DNA of 64,000 nt, taken from positions 310,001-374,000 of the forward strand of contig NZ_JAJJMO010000001.1 in NCBI RefSeq assembly GCF_020905345.1. The letters are read 5' to 3'. Within the stretch, counting starts at the first letter, position 1; each line of letters opens with the position of its first letter. Source of the stretch: Flavobacterium pisciphilum. Its GTDB lineage: Bacteria > Bacteroidota > Bacteroidia > Flavobacteriales > Flavobacteriaceae. Below the pieces are notes generated by a model. That model searched no databases. It had not been told where the DNA came from and worked only from the letters and a program-made list of their open reading frames with translations. Position numbers and translations under genes: made by a program. Shown here one piece after another: positions 48,401-56,843 of the stretch.

Positions 48401-49464
48401 ATGGTGATACTGGAATTTATGCTACAGGATTTTATGTAACTTGGGGGTTAATCAATGGAGCTACAAGTTATGATATTCAAGTATACAACGAAACTACAGG
48501 ATGGGAGGATCAAGGAACATCAACTGTGCATTTCTTATATATAAATAAGCAAGGAACTCAAACAAGTTATAGAGTGAGAATGAGAGCTGTAAATGCTACT
48601 GGAACAAGTGATTGGAGTACTCCTAGAGATTTTACACTTCCTGGAGCATTACTAGCACCTACAAACCTTACTGCAACAGCAAACTCAACTACTCTTGAAG
48701 TTGAATTAGCATGGACAGACAACTCTGATATTGAAACTGGATTCTCTATAGAAAGAGCTTTAGGAAATGGAACATACAGCGTAATTGCTACTCTTGGCGC
48801 TGATGAAACTTCATATACAGATACAGGATTAATAGCAGGTAATACTTATTCTTATCAAATAAGAACAAACAAAGATGCTACCTATTCTTCTTATTCGAAT
48901 GTAGCAACGGTTACTATCGATAATGCAAATGCACCGTTAGAAATACCTGTATTTTATGATCCATCAAACGGAACTTATACTGAAGGATTTTATGCTACAT
49001 GGGCATTGATTAACAAAGCAACTAGCTATGAAATACAATTGTATAATGAAACTACTGGATGGGCTACTTTTGGAACATCAACTGCACATTTCTTATATAT
49101 TATTAAGCAAGGAACAGAAAGAAATTATAGAATAAGAATAAGAGCTGTGTATGCAAATGGCGAAAGTGATTGGAGTGCTCCTATGGATGTTATCCTTCCT
49201 CCTACGCTAGGAATTAATGAATCTGAAAAGAATACTAAATCTTTTGCAATTTTCCCTAATCCAGCTTCAGATGTTGTTAATTTCTCTTTTAAAAACATAG
49301 ATACGACTACTCTAGTAATTACAATATATAATAATACTGGAGCATTAATAGATACTGTTCGTAATACATCTAGCTATAATGTTAAGAATTTACCAACTGG
49401 TATTTATTATGTCGTACTTACAGATGGTACGGTTAAACAAAGTAAAAAGTTAGTTATTAAATAA
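45499..49464 (+). CDS. Secreted M43 (pappalysin-type) metalloprotease with repeats and T9SS sorting domain
   Basis: The 1321-residue protein has a signal peptide (ending ISAQ), a propeptide-like region and a metzincin catalytic domain: His231, Glu232, His235 and His241 in THEFGHFLNLIHTF, with the Met-turn NYMGYNG. The position usually Gly in HExxHxxGxxH is Asn here. A duplicated block of about 250 residues follows; both copies contain KLVCETGTRNI or RLVCETGTRNI and GAYPxQLDLRT. Two pairs of fibronectin-III-like units come next, then a type A T9SS sorting domain (FAIFPNPASDVVNFSF to the final KLVIK). It is likely an extracellular protease feeding the SusC/D importer. Confidence 0.88.
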   Translation: MKTKLFLFMAFVFVLKISAQGLPCRTSEENEKIYKQNPHALKEKQDFDAFSKKFSAERKSKTSKKLETSYVIPVVFHIYGDVQSGKTVTYQKIVNHLKELNDDFDGRNADYATVDPFFQARRGTLKIEFKLAKIDPNGGCSSGVVFHPAKNGYGNGGGYDDQIAADAWDNKKYMNVYIQNDLYADGTLNNSGVAWYPSTGMTASNTARVVFNGAYLYDNSYSKEFSATLTHEFGHFLNLIHTFEGGCTGTDEVDDTPLEDGKHTLSCTQGTNCNGDRVNNENYMGYNGAQGCYKMYTQGQIDRMLAALEHPARKTLWQESNLIATGVNTTGALLTSNSNFFKEAIINDGSFDTASTITLSGAETFALSTGTMAAGTHFTHTFPAGIIPIITVNSNSQLTVTLTGNATNHLKTNNTKGTITFLPAAFTGGTANMTCTALYYDFKFVDPYGIYFVDMPDATANAALAWKAFKIEKGDDPAFGAWRYAANALKIETYAKKLVCETGTRNISLLAANTQVGPSSNFKAPGAYPDQLDLRTTAYKAWDGKTGYVGFDYLIDGLTCYGWFKVTVDADGNGYTISEYAYNTQPGMPITTGVTAKVGVTLSPSTLYESDINDGAITSNAAITLSTNNGTFTKSTGTLAVGTDYSITGIPAGLTAILTLENSSKVVVTFTGKATSHLPNNNSTVIVTFKDAAITGGIAILDNPSKSIKIEFEAPYGIYYVDNPDYETSTATQWKYFDLTIGDNTEYGAWQFAANALKMETYGKRLVCETGTRNITKIAAGATIGASSNFTAPGAYPNQLDLRTATYNTWDNQTGYVGFEYTSRGRTCYGWMRVKATASGDGYTVTNFAYNTKPNEPITTPIINAPSNLTATVNVTALEVALTWVDNSDNETGFTLERALGTGEYSVIKTFASNVTSYTDTGLTKGSAYSYRMRANINTTNSDYSNVATVTIEDVNPNPTLAKPIINDGDTGIYATGFYVTWGLINGATSYDIQVYNETTGWEDQGTSTVHFLYINKQGTQTSYRVRMRAVNATGTSDWSTPRDFTLPGALLAPTNLTATANSTTLEVELAWTDNSDIETGFSIERALGNGTYSVIATLGADETSYTDTGLIAGNTYSYQIRTNKDATYSSYSNVATVTIDNANAPLEIPVFYDPSNGTYTEGFYATWALINKATSYEIQLYNETTGWATFGTSTAHFLYIIKQGTERNYRIRIRAVYANGESDWSAPMDVILPPTLGINESEKNTKSFAIFPNPASDVVNFSFKNIDTTTLVITIYNNTGALIDTVRNTSSYNVKNLPTGIYYVVLTDGTVKQSKKLVIK

Positions 49465-49500
49465 ACCCAATTTGTATTTTTAGAATCCCAATTTTAAACA

Positions 49501-49535
49501 AAACCGCTGAAAGGATATCTTTCAGCGGTTTTTAT
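49501..49535 (+). terminator. Terminator of the M43 protease gene
   Basis: Perfect 11-base arms ACCGCTGAAAG and CTTTCAGCGGT with a five-base loop, then a T-rich tract. Confidence 0.85.
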
Positions 49536-49542
49536 TTTATAG

Positions 49543-49550
49543 TAACTTTG
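49543..49550 (+). promoter_or_regulatory. Bacteroidetes -7 box TAACTTTG
   Basis: Exact TAnnTTTG match 22 bases before the ATG of the ParB-like gene. Confidence 0.5.
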
Positions 49551-49572
49551 CAAAAATACCTTTAAAAATAAT

Positions 49573-49950
49573 ATGAGAAAACAATATAACCTACGTCCAA
49601 GTAAGGAAGGCTTAAAAGCTTGGGATGTGCATCGTTTGATAGAATTATCTAAAGACTTCCCTGTAAAACATATTTTACTCTCTGAAATTAATGAAGTAAA
49701 TGAAGCGTACTGGTTTCAAGATCCGAATCAGCTACCTACTTGTGCTGAAATCCTAGAACATATAAAACTTATTCAAGAGGTAGACTTAGAGTACCCTATT
49801 ATTTTGTGTGCAAATGGACGCTTAATGGATGGTATGCATCGAGTTATGAAAGCATTACAGCTAGGTCATACTGATATTAAAGTAGTACAATTTGAAATCA
49901 CACCCGAGCCTGATTTTATTGGTATTCCAGCTGATGAATTACCATATTGA
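49573..49950 (+). CDS. ParB/sulfiredoxin-fold-like small protein
   Basis: The 125-residue protein contains LCANGRLMDGMHRVMKALQL, which resembles the nucleotide-binding loop of ParB/Srx-fold proteins (GxxRxxA), and the ending IGIPADELPY. No DNA-binding domain follows, so it is not a partition protein. Function unknown. It stands alone between terminators and has its own promoter. Nothing links it to the peptide-use genes on either side. Confidence 0.6.
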   Translation: MRKQYNLRPSKEGLKAWDVHRLIELSKDFPVKHILLSEINEVNEAYWFQDPNQLPTCAEILEHIKLIQEVDLEYPIILCANGRLMDGMHRVMKALQLGHTDIKVVQFEITPEPDFIGIPADELPY

Positions 49951-50026
49951 GTTTATTCTACAGGTTTTTTGAAATCCTGTAGCTATTAATAATTCCCATA
50001 GGAACTCAATATTCAATTTTGATAAT

Positions 50027-50062
50027 AAACCTACAAGGTCAAAGGAAAGGCCTTGTAGGTTT
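50027..50062. terminator. Bidirectional terminator between convergent genes
   Basis: Perfect 12-base arms AAACCTACAAGG and CCTTGTAGGTTT with a 12-base loop. It serves the ParB-like gene and the leftward M24 peptidase gene. Confidence 0.8.
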
Positions 50063-50079
50063 ATTTACTTATTTACAAT

Positions 50080-51291
50080 TTAATATCCAAAAGGACTGTC
50101 TACGCTATTCATAGGTGTTGTAAACCATTTTGGTCCATTGGCAGTCATATAAAAATGATCCTCATGTCTAATACCGAATTTTCCGGGAATACAAATCATA
50201 GGTTCATTACTTACTACCATTCCTTCACGAAGTGCTATCTCACTACCTCTTACTAAATATGGGTATTCATGAATATCCAAACCTGTTCCGTGCCCTACTC
50301 TATGTGGCAATCCTGGCAAATTATAATCTGAACTTAATCCTGCTGCAGCCAATGTTACTCTAGCAGCATCATCTACAGAACCACAGCTAGCTCCTATTTG
50401 AGCAGCTTCAAAAGCAGCGTGTTGTGTTGCTTTTTCAAGATTCCAAATTGTTTTATATTCTTCAGATGGTGTTCCGTAACTATACGATCTAGTAATATCC
50501 GAAATATATCCCTCTAATCGGCAACCTGTATCTATAATAACAGCTCCATTTTCTTTTAAATCCTGAGGCACTGATACTCCATGAGGGTATTGCGTATCAT
50601 CATCAAACAATACAATACAAAAATACGATCCTGAAGCAATTCCTGCTTTAATATGTGCGTCGTTAATAAAACTTGTAACCTCATTGGCACTAATTCCTGG
50701 TCGCAATATCTTAGCTGCTGCACGTTGTACTACCATAGTAATATCTTTAGCTGCTTGTATAATGGCAATTTCATTAACCGATTTATGCATTCGGCAACCC
50801 GAAGTAACTGGAAGTGCATTTACAATAGTGTATGTATGATTTGTTTTGGTTACTCCATCAACCAAGAAATAAGGAGCCGACTCGTCTATAGCAATCGTTT
50901 CGCCAACTATGTTTTTATTCTTTAATAACTCGCCCATCAACACGTATGGAGACTCATGCTCTTCCCAGCAATTAATTTTACCGTCTAATTGCATGTATTT
51001 TTTGAATGTACCTTCTTCAAATTTTGGAACAATATAATCCAACGTTCCGTCATCATACAATAAAGCCCCTACCATTCTCTCAGATGGGTTCCATTTTGTA
51101 CCTGTAAAATAATAAAGGTTTGTTCCAGCATTTACATACGTTACTTTAACCTTTATTTCTTTCATAAGCGCAACCGCTTTTTTTATTCTGTCTTCATATT
51201 CTTCTAACTGGATTGGTTTTACATCCAGTGTCATATTTTCAATTTTTTGTAACTCAATAGCTGCTGTTGAGCCTCCTATTCCAATTGTCAT
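50080..51291 (-). CDS. Xaa-Pro peptidase (M24B), second copy
   Basis: The 403-residue peptidase has an N-terminal creatinase-like domain (LEEYEDRIKKAVALMKEI) and the M24 metal ligands: two Asp in VIIDTGCRLEGYISDITRSY, His in HRVGHGTGLDIHEY, Glu in SNEPMICIPGKFG and RHEDHFYM. It resembles prolidases and aminopeptidase P. No signal peptide. It lies downstream of the trans-3-hydroxyproline genes on the same strand but 264 bp away, with repeats in between, so cotranscription is uncertain. Together with pepP it would free proline and hydroxyproline from peptides. Confidence 0.87.
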   Translation of the reverse strand: MTIGIGGSTAAIELQKIENMTLDVKPIQLEEYEDRIKKAVALMKEIKVKVTYVNAGTNLYYFTGTKWNPSERMVGALLYDDGTLDYIVPKFEEGTFKKYMQLDGKINCWEEHESPYVLMGELLKNKNIVGETIAIDESAPYFLVDGVTKTNHTYTIVNALPVTSGCRMHKSVNEIAIIQAAKDITMVVQRAAAKILRPGISANEVTSFINDAHIKAGIASGSYFCIVLFDDDTQYPHGVSVPQDLKENGAVIIDTGCRLEGYISDITRSYSYGTPSEEYKTIWNLEKATQHAAFEAAQIGASCGSVDDAARVTLAAAGLSSDYNLPGLPHRVGHGTGLDIHEYPYLVRGSEIALREGMVVSNEPMICIPGKFGIRHEDHFYMTANGPKWFTTPMNSVDSPFGY

Positions 51292-51344
51292 TTTTTATAT
51301 TTTTAATTATTTAATTTATTTAAAACTGCTAAGTATATTATTTA

Positions 51345-51545
51345 TGCAACGAAAAATTAACTGCTAAGTTCGCAAAGATTTACGCTAAGTTCGCAAAGTT
51401 TTTATTGTTTTTAATCTATAGCAGAAATTTAACCGCACTAATTGTTGAGTTACTTAATAAGTCTCTTTGTTCCTTAAGGTGACAAGATTGTGGTTACGTC
51501 ATGGTCAAAAAATATTCAGTCTCAGTTTCTTAGTCACTCTGAACC
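51345..51545. repeat. Degenerate copies of the dispersed intergenic repeats
   Basis: GCTAAGTTCGCAAAGATTTACG and GCTAAGTTCGCAAAG at 51363-51400 resemble the AACCGCAAAGTTCACAAAG units at 40.1 kb, and ATTCAGTCTCAGT near 51515 matches the 29.6-kb motif. The gap has no gene. Confidence 0.5.
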
Positions 51546-51555
51546 TTATAAATCC

Positions 51556-52623
51556 CTACCTAAGTATAAAACCATTTTTCATTGGATCATTAGGATCAAT
51601 TATAAAATTGTTTACTCCAGTTACATGAGCTGTCCCTTCTACTTGTGGAATCACCGCCTTAAATGGACCAAAATCTTTTTCCTTGACTAACGAACCTTTA
51701 AATGTACTTCCTGTAATACTTTCTATTGTAATTTTCTCATTCAATTTTATGGCATTTCTTGCATTTTCAATAGCAATTCTACCAGAAACTCCCGAACCTG
51801 TAGGGGAACGATCGACTTCACCATCAGCAAAAACACATACATTTCTGCTGTGGTTTTCTATTTCCTGAGGTTCATCAATAAAAATAGTTCCATAAAGAAA
51901 ACTCAAATCATCTTCGTAAGGATGCAAAATTTCTTTATCATGATCCATTACAGCATGTTTTATATCCACACCACTTTGAATGATTGTGCGATAATCAGCA
52001 TCGGTTAATCCAAAATTTAAATTTGTGTTTTTTCTCAAATCTACATAGGCATAAAATGCTCCTCCATAAGCCAAATCATAAACGATGTTTCCTATTCCGG
52101 GAACATTTACCACACGATCTAATCCTACAACAAAGCTAGGCACGCAATGAAATCTCACTCCTGTTACTTCTCCATTTTTAATATTTACATAGGAATGAAT
52201 GCGACCACATGGAGCGTCTATTTTTAATTCGTTTTCGCCTTCTTTTACAGCAATCCAATTCATTCTTGCTGCAAGAGTGCTTATTGCAATAATAGCATGA
52301 CCACACATACTGCTATATCCTTCATTGTGCATAAAAAGAATACCGAAATCACCTTCTTCGTCATTTGGCGGAAGCAAAATACATCCATACATATCAGCAT
52401 GACCGCGAGGTTCAAACATTAATGCGGTTCTTAAATAATCGTAATTTTCTTTTATATCTCTGCGATATTCTAATACACTATTCCCTTTAAGAGCTGGAAA
52501 ACCCGAAACAATAACACGCAGAGGTTCTCCGCCTGTATGCATATCGATAGTTTTTATTTGCAGCACATCTGATGCTATTTTATAATCTGTATTTGAGCAA
52601 ATGTTGTTATACGTTTTCGACAT
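51556..52623 (-). CDS. trans-3-hydroxy-L-proline dehydratase (proline racemase family)
   Basis: The enzyme removes water from trans-3-hydroxy-L-proline, giving pyrroline-2-carboxylate. The first catalytic cysteine is kept (Cys107 in YSSMCGHAII), but the second is Thr275 in DRSPTGSGVSG. Cys plus Thr in these places is the known mark of the dehydratase branch, as opposed to racemases and epimerases with two Cys. The 355-residue length fits. Its start overlaps the end of the reductase gene by 17 bp, and that enzyme would use its product. Confidence 0.88.
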   Translation of the reverse strand: MSKTYNNICSNTDYKIASDVLQIKTIDMHTGGEPLRVIVSGFPALKGNSVLEYRRDIKENYDYLRTALMFEPRGHADMYGCILLPPNDEEGDFGILFMHNEGYSSMCGHAIIAISTLAARMNWIAVKEGENELKIDAPCGRIHSYVNIKNGEVTGVRFHCVPSFVVGLDRVVNVPGIGNIVYDLAYGGAFYAYVDLRKNTNLNFGLTDADYRTIIQSGVDIKHAVMDHDKEILHPYEDDLSFLYGTIFIDEPQEIENHSRNVCVFADGEVDRSPTGSGVSGRIAIENARNAIKLNEKITIESITGSTFKGSLVKEKDFGPFKAVIPQVEGTAHVTGVNNFIIDPNDPMKNGFILR

Positions 52624-53590
52624 TTTTTGGTGATTTTAAATTAAATATTTCATAAAAATAAGCAGCTGCAACAAGGTCTTCTAAGGCATGCCCAACTGAT
52701 TTAAAAAAGGTAATTTCAGTATCGGCAGTTCTCCCTACTCTATTATTACTGCATAATTCAAATAAATCTGCTTTGATAGATTCTTTAGTAATAATTCCGT
52801 TGGTTAGCGGAATCAATATATCTCCGCTTTCTTTTAATCCGCCTTGATAAGTATCTAGAAATACGTTCGATTTTAAGATTGCTTCATCATCAGCCTCACG
52901 CATGTCTTTTTTATATGCTCCAACTAGATCTAGATGTTGTCCTGCTTTTAGCCATTTTCCAAAAACAAGGGGTGTTGGCGATAATGTTGCTGAAGAGATA
53001 ATAGCAACATCAGAAATAACTTCTTCAATAGTCAAAACGACTTCACAAGTAAAAGGAGAATCTTTTAATGCATCACAAACCATTTGTGCCTTTTCTGCGG
53101 TTCTTCCCCATACATATACTTGCTTTAGAGGACGTACACTGGCATGCGCCTTAATTAAATTTATTGCCAATGCGCCAGTTCCTATCATTAACATTGACGA
53201 TGCATCTTTACGAGAAAGATAACTACTAGCCAGTGCTGATGTTGCTGCGGTTCTTTTGCCTGTTAGGGATTTAGCATCTAAAATTGCTTTGATATTCCCT
53301 TTATGTCCGTCAAGATAAATGTATGTTCCTTGTATAGAAGGCAAATTATATTTACCATTATTAGGACTTACAGTAACAATTTTTACTCCTAAATCTTTGC
53401 CGGGCTGAAATGCAGGCATTAGTAATAATGTTGAATCTTTTTTTTCTTCTGGATTAGAAAAATCATGATGATGTCGAAGTGGGACTTCTATTGATGAGGT
53501 CGAAAATCCTTCTCGAAGTCCTTCTATTAGTTTTCTAAAATCACAATTTTCTTCAATGAAATTGTCTGAAATAAGTTGAATAGGTTCCAT
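52607..53590 (-). CDS. Pyrroline-2-carboxylate reductase (ornithine cyclodeaminase/mu-crystallin family)
   Basis: The 327-residue protein has the family pattern VPLRHHHDF, the nucleotide motif MLMIGTGALAINLIKAHASV and the segment ISSATLSPTPLVFGKWLKAG. In this family members reduce pyrroline-2-carboxylate to L-proline with NAD(P)H. The overlap with the trans-3-hydroxyproline dehydratase gene makes that the likely reaction. Ornithine cyclodeaminase activity is the alternative. Confidence 0.85.
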   Translation of the reverse strand: MEPIQLISDNFIEENCDFRKLIEGLREGFSTSSIEVPLRHHHDFSNPEEKKDSTLLLMPAFQPGKDLGVKIVTVSPNNGKYNLPSIQGTYIYLDGHKGNIKAILDAKSLTGKRTAATSALASSYLSRKDASSMLMIGTGALAINLIKAHASVRPLKQVYVWGRTAEKAQMVCDALKDSPFTCEVVLTIEEVISDVAIISSATLSPTPLVFGKWLKAGQHLDLVGAYKKDMREADDEAILKSNVFLDTYQGGLKESGDILIPLTNGIITKESIKADLFELCSNNRVGRTADTEITFFKSVGHALEDLVAAAYFYEIFNLKSPKNVENV

Positions 53591-53792
53591 ATGTTTTGTT
53601 GAAATTTCACTAAAAATAGAAGATTATTTTTTCAAAATATTATTTCATAAAGAACTAGTTAACATAAGACAATTTAAGGTTAATATAGTACAAAAAACTA
53701 GATTTTAAAGCTGAATTTCATACCATTGACTCTACTGTTTTTAGTATAAAATAGATATCTTCATATCGTTTAAGAGCCATTATCAAACATAG
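53591..53792. other. Non-coding region upstream of the trans-3-hydroxyproline genes
   Basis: About 200 bp, AT-rich, with no gene. Contains GAACTAGTTAACATAAGACAAT; a similar AACTAGTTAAAATAGGTCAAT occurs at 55136-55157 upstream of the S37 peptidase. The shared sequence may be a regulatory site. Confidence 0.4.
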
Positions 53793-53826
53793 AAAAAGCC
53801 GTAAACAAAATTGCTTACGGCTTTTT
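53793..53826 (-). terminator. Terminator of the FAH-family gene
   Basis: Perfect 12-base arms AAAAAGCCGTAA and TTACGGCTTTTT. It lies 71 bp beyond the stop of the leftward FAH gene. Confidence 0.8.
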
Positions 53827-53896
53827 AAAAATTGTGGGATTCAGATAGGATTTTACTAAAAATTGATTGCCCTTTTAGCAGTGATATCTCCTCATA

Positions 53897-54895
53897 CTAA
53901 TTTTTGTTTTTTATATACTTTTTTACTTTCTGATTGATTTTACCAAACAAAGATTCTCCAAGTTCATTTTTCATTTCAATTTCGATTCTGTCACCAAATT
54001 TCATAAAAGGAGTCAAAGGTTTCCCATCTTTTATTGTTTCCAAGCATCTAACTTCTGCAATACAACTAGAACCAGTTGGACTTCCTTGGTTTGCAACCGT
54101 ACCTGATCCTATAACTGTACCAGCCATTAGAGAACGGGTTTTGGCAGCATGAGAAATTAGTTGTCCAAAATTAAACGTCATATCAGTACCCGCATTTGGA
54201 GTTCCTATAACTTCGCCGTTTAATATTGACATTAAAGGCAAATTTAATTTTCCGTCAATAAATTCATTTTTAAGTTCATCTACCGAAACTATAACTGGCG
54301 CAAAAGATGTCCAAGGCTTTGATTGATAGAATCCAAACTGCTTAGAAAGCTCATTTGGAATTAAATTTCTTAAAGAAACATCATTTATAATTGTTACAAA
54401 TTTTATATGATTCAAAGCTTCTGTAGGGCTTACTCCAGCTGGAACATCATCAGTAATTACAGCTACTTCTGATTCAAAATCAATTCCCCATTCTTCATCC
54501 TCTATTTCAATATCATCATTCGCACCAATAAAAGCATCTGAGGCTCCCATATACATCAATGGGTCTGTCCAAAATGATTCTGGAAGTTCAGCATTTCTTG
54601 CTTTTCTAACAAGTTCAACATGGGTAACATAAGCACTGCCGTCTGCCCAATGATAGGCTCTTGGAATAGGAGCTAAAACACGAACAGTTGTAAAATCAAA
54701 AGTATTTTCTGTTAACTTATTTGCATTTAAGAGTTCATAAATATTTTGAAGTTTGCTTGCTGTAGTAGCCCAATTATCGATTGCATTTTGCATTGTGGAA
54801 GCAATTTCAGGAACTCGAATGGCTTTTGTTAATTTTTTATTTACAACAACTAATTCTCCATCCCTTGTATTATTATCTATTGATGCTAATTTCAT
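53897..54895 (-). CDS. Fumarylacetoacetate hydrolase family protein
   Basis: The 332-residue enzyme has the FAH-type acidic metal site (EWGIDFESEVAVITDDVPAG) and the C-terminal loop GSGTVANQGSPTGSSCIAE. Family members split or decarboxylate 2-keto acids. The role here is unknown; it is not part of the textbook hydroxyproline pathway. It stands on the same strand as the trans-3-hydroxyproline genes but has its own terminator. Confidence 0.82.
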   Translation of the reverse strand: MKLASIDNNTRDGELVVVNKKLTKAIRVPEIASTMQNAIDNWATTASKLQNIYELLNANKLTENTFDFTTVRVLAPIPRAYHWADGSAYVTHVELVRKARNAELPESFWTDPLMYMGASDAFIGANDDIEIEDEEWGIDFESEVAVITDDVPAGVSPTEALNHIKFVTIINDVSLRNLIPNELSKQFGFYQSKPWTSFAPVIVSVDELKNEFIDGKLNLPLMSILNGEVIGTPNAGTDMTFNFGQLISHAAKTRSLMAGTVIGSGTVANQGSPTGSSCIAEVRCLETIKDGKPLTPFMKFGDRIEIEMKNELGESLFGKINQKVKKYIKNKN

Positions 54896-55225
54896 TAATT
54901 ATTTTTTTAGTTTATTAATATTTAAAAACCACTTGTAAATCAGACAAATACCCAAAATCAAAGCTGTTTTTAGTGTTAAACGAATATAAGAAATAAAAAA
55001 ATAAATACACAAGGAAACACTTTCAGAAGAATTTCATACCTACGTTTTTTATTTTTTAAGATTGCATTTTTAGCTCCTCGAAAAATCATTAGCTTATATA
55101 GTATTTTGTTATTTTTATACTTCTATTTTATCCCAAACTAGTTAAAATAGGTCAATTTTAAGTTAACATAGTATGAATTGATTTCTTTTGAAGGCAGTAT
55201 TTTTATAAAAAATCTAATTAAAATA
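54896..55225. other. Divergent regulatory region between FAH and S37 peptidase genes
   Basis: About 330 bp, AT-rich, without a gene. AACTAGTTAAAATAGGTCAAT near 55136 resembles a segment upstream of 53590. Longer frames starting at TTG before 55226 are unlikely to be translated. Confidence 0.45.
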
Positions 55226-56518
55226 ATGAAAAAGTTAAAACACACTTTATTACTTCTGGTTGTTTCCTTTATTTCATTTTTGAGTTTTGCTCAAACTGAA
55301 ACTACCAGTAAAACCGATTTAGAGAATAAATTAGCACAATTGTTCCCTGGTTCCGAAATTACTAAAATGAAAGATCTTGATGGTTTTAAAGAATCATACC
55401 AACTGGTTCTTAATGAACCTTTGGATCATAAGAACCCTAAAAAAGGAACTTTCAAGCATTACATTTATTTGTCGCATGTAGATTTTAATAGTCCGATGGT
55501 GATTGAAACGGAAGGTTATGCTGCTAGATATACTAAAACCGAATTGAGTACGCTATTAAATGCCAATCAGGTTATTGTAGAATATCGTTTTTATGGAAAA
55601 TCAAGACCTAATCCAATTCCTTGGGAATATTTAACCAATGATCAGGCAATAGCCGATTACCATGCTATCGTTACTAAATTAAAGCAATTGTATACTGGCA
55701 AATGGATTTCTACAGGAATCAGTAAGGGTGGAGAGACAACTTTAATTTACAAATCAAAATACCCAAAAGATGTTGATGTTGCCGTTCCTTACGTAGCGCC
55801 ATTAATTAATACTCAAGAAGACCCTAGAATACAACAGCACCTTGCGACTGTAGGTAGTGCTGAGTGTCGTGAAAAAATAACTGAATTTCAACGTGCATTA
55901 CTAGAAAACAGACCTGCTCTTCTTAACGAAATAAAAGGTTATGCTGAACTGAAAAAAATGACTTTTACCGAAGTTTCTATGGATGAAGCATTAGAATATA
56001 GCGCATTAGAATTTCCTTTTTCTTTCTGGCAGTGGGGAGGCAAATGCGAAGAGATTCCAAGTAAAAATGCTTCTTCTAAAGAATTGTTTGATTATATGAA
56101 TAAAATCGTTGGCATTAGCTTTTACAACGATACTACATTTCATGATTTATTGCCTTCTTATTACCAGCACATGAGCGAATTGGGGTATTATGGTTTTGAT
56201 TTTACTCCTGTAAAAGATTTGATTTCAAATGTAAAAGGCACTTCAAATTCTCGATTTGCACCCAAAGAGGTTCAAATAAGTTACAATCCTAAGTACATTA
56301 AAAAAGTTAGAGAATTTGTAGAAAATAAAGGCTCTAAAATACTTTATATATATGGTGGTTATGATACTTGGGGAGCTTGTTCTCCAACACCTAATCCTAA
56401 ACTTGATGCCTTGAAAATGGTTTTACCCGGAGGAAGTCATGCTACAAGAATTAAAAATTTCCCTAAGCAGGATCAAGAAAAAATAATGAATACACTAACT
56501 AATTGGTTGGCTAAATAA
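55226..56518 (+). CDS. S37-family (PS-10-like) secreted aminopeptidase
   Basis: I start at ATG 55226, which gives a clean signal peptide (MKKLKHTLLLLVVSFISFLS, ending FAQ) and 430 residues. The alpha/beta-hydrolase nucleophile is Ser166 (STGISKGGET); the other catalytic residues are probably Asp380 (YGGYDTWGAC) and His405 (GGSHATRI). S37 enzymes characterised in Streptomyces release prolyl tripeptides. Placement beside proline and hydroxyproline genes fits a periplasmic or outer peptidase for proline-rich peptides. Confidence 0.87.
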   Translation: MKKLKHTLLLLVVSFISFLSFAQTETTSKTDLENKLAQLFPGSEITKMKDLDGFKESYQLVLNEPLDHKNPKKGTFKHYIYLSHVDFNSPMVIETEGYAARYTKTELSTLLNANQVIVEYRFYGKSRPNPIPWEYLTNDQAIADYHAIVTKLKQLYTGKWISTGISKGGETTLIYKSKYPKDVDVAVPYVAPLINTQEDPRIQQHLATVGSAECREKITEFQRALLENRPALLNEIKGYAELKKMTFTEVSMDEALEYSALEFPFSFWQWGGKCEEIPSKNASSKELFDYMNKIVGISFYNDTTFHDLLPSYYQHMSELGYYGFDFTPVKDLISNVKGTSNSRFAPKEVQISYNPKYIKKVREFVENKGSKILYIYGGYDTWGACSPTPNPKLDALKMVLPGGSHATRIKNFPKQDQEKIMNTLTNWLAK

Positions 56519-56540
56519 TATTATAAAATATATTTTCAAT

Positions 56541-56576
56541 GAAAAGAGAAAAGCAATAACTGCTTTTCTCTTTTTT
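56541..56576 (+). terminator. Terminator of the S37 peptidase gene
   Basis: Fourteen-base arms AAAAGAGAAAAGCA and TGCTTTTCTCTTTT, then further T. The gap from 56577 to 56843 is AT-rich with no gene. Confidence 0.85.
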
Positions 56577-56843
56577 ATTTTAGCTCATTGCTATTTGATG
56601 AAATCAAACCGGATTGCAATATTGAATTATCTTATGCTGACGTTAATTAATCAATTTTGCATTTTATTTTTTTATGTCTTACTGTCTTTACAAATGATTT
56701 TACAAGAGTACTATTCTTTTAACTTATTGTGATTCTGCGTATATCTATACAAGAAATACCGACAAGTCAAATTAAAAATAATCATAATTTTATTAAGTAA
56801 ATTCAATGAAAAACATTTAATTTTATGTTCTAAAATATATCTT

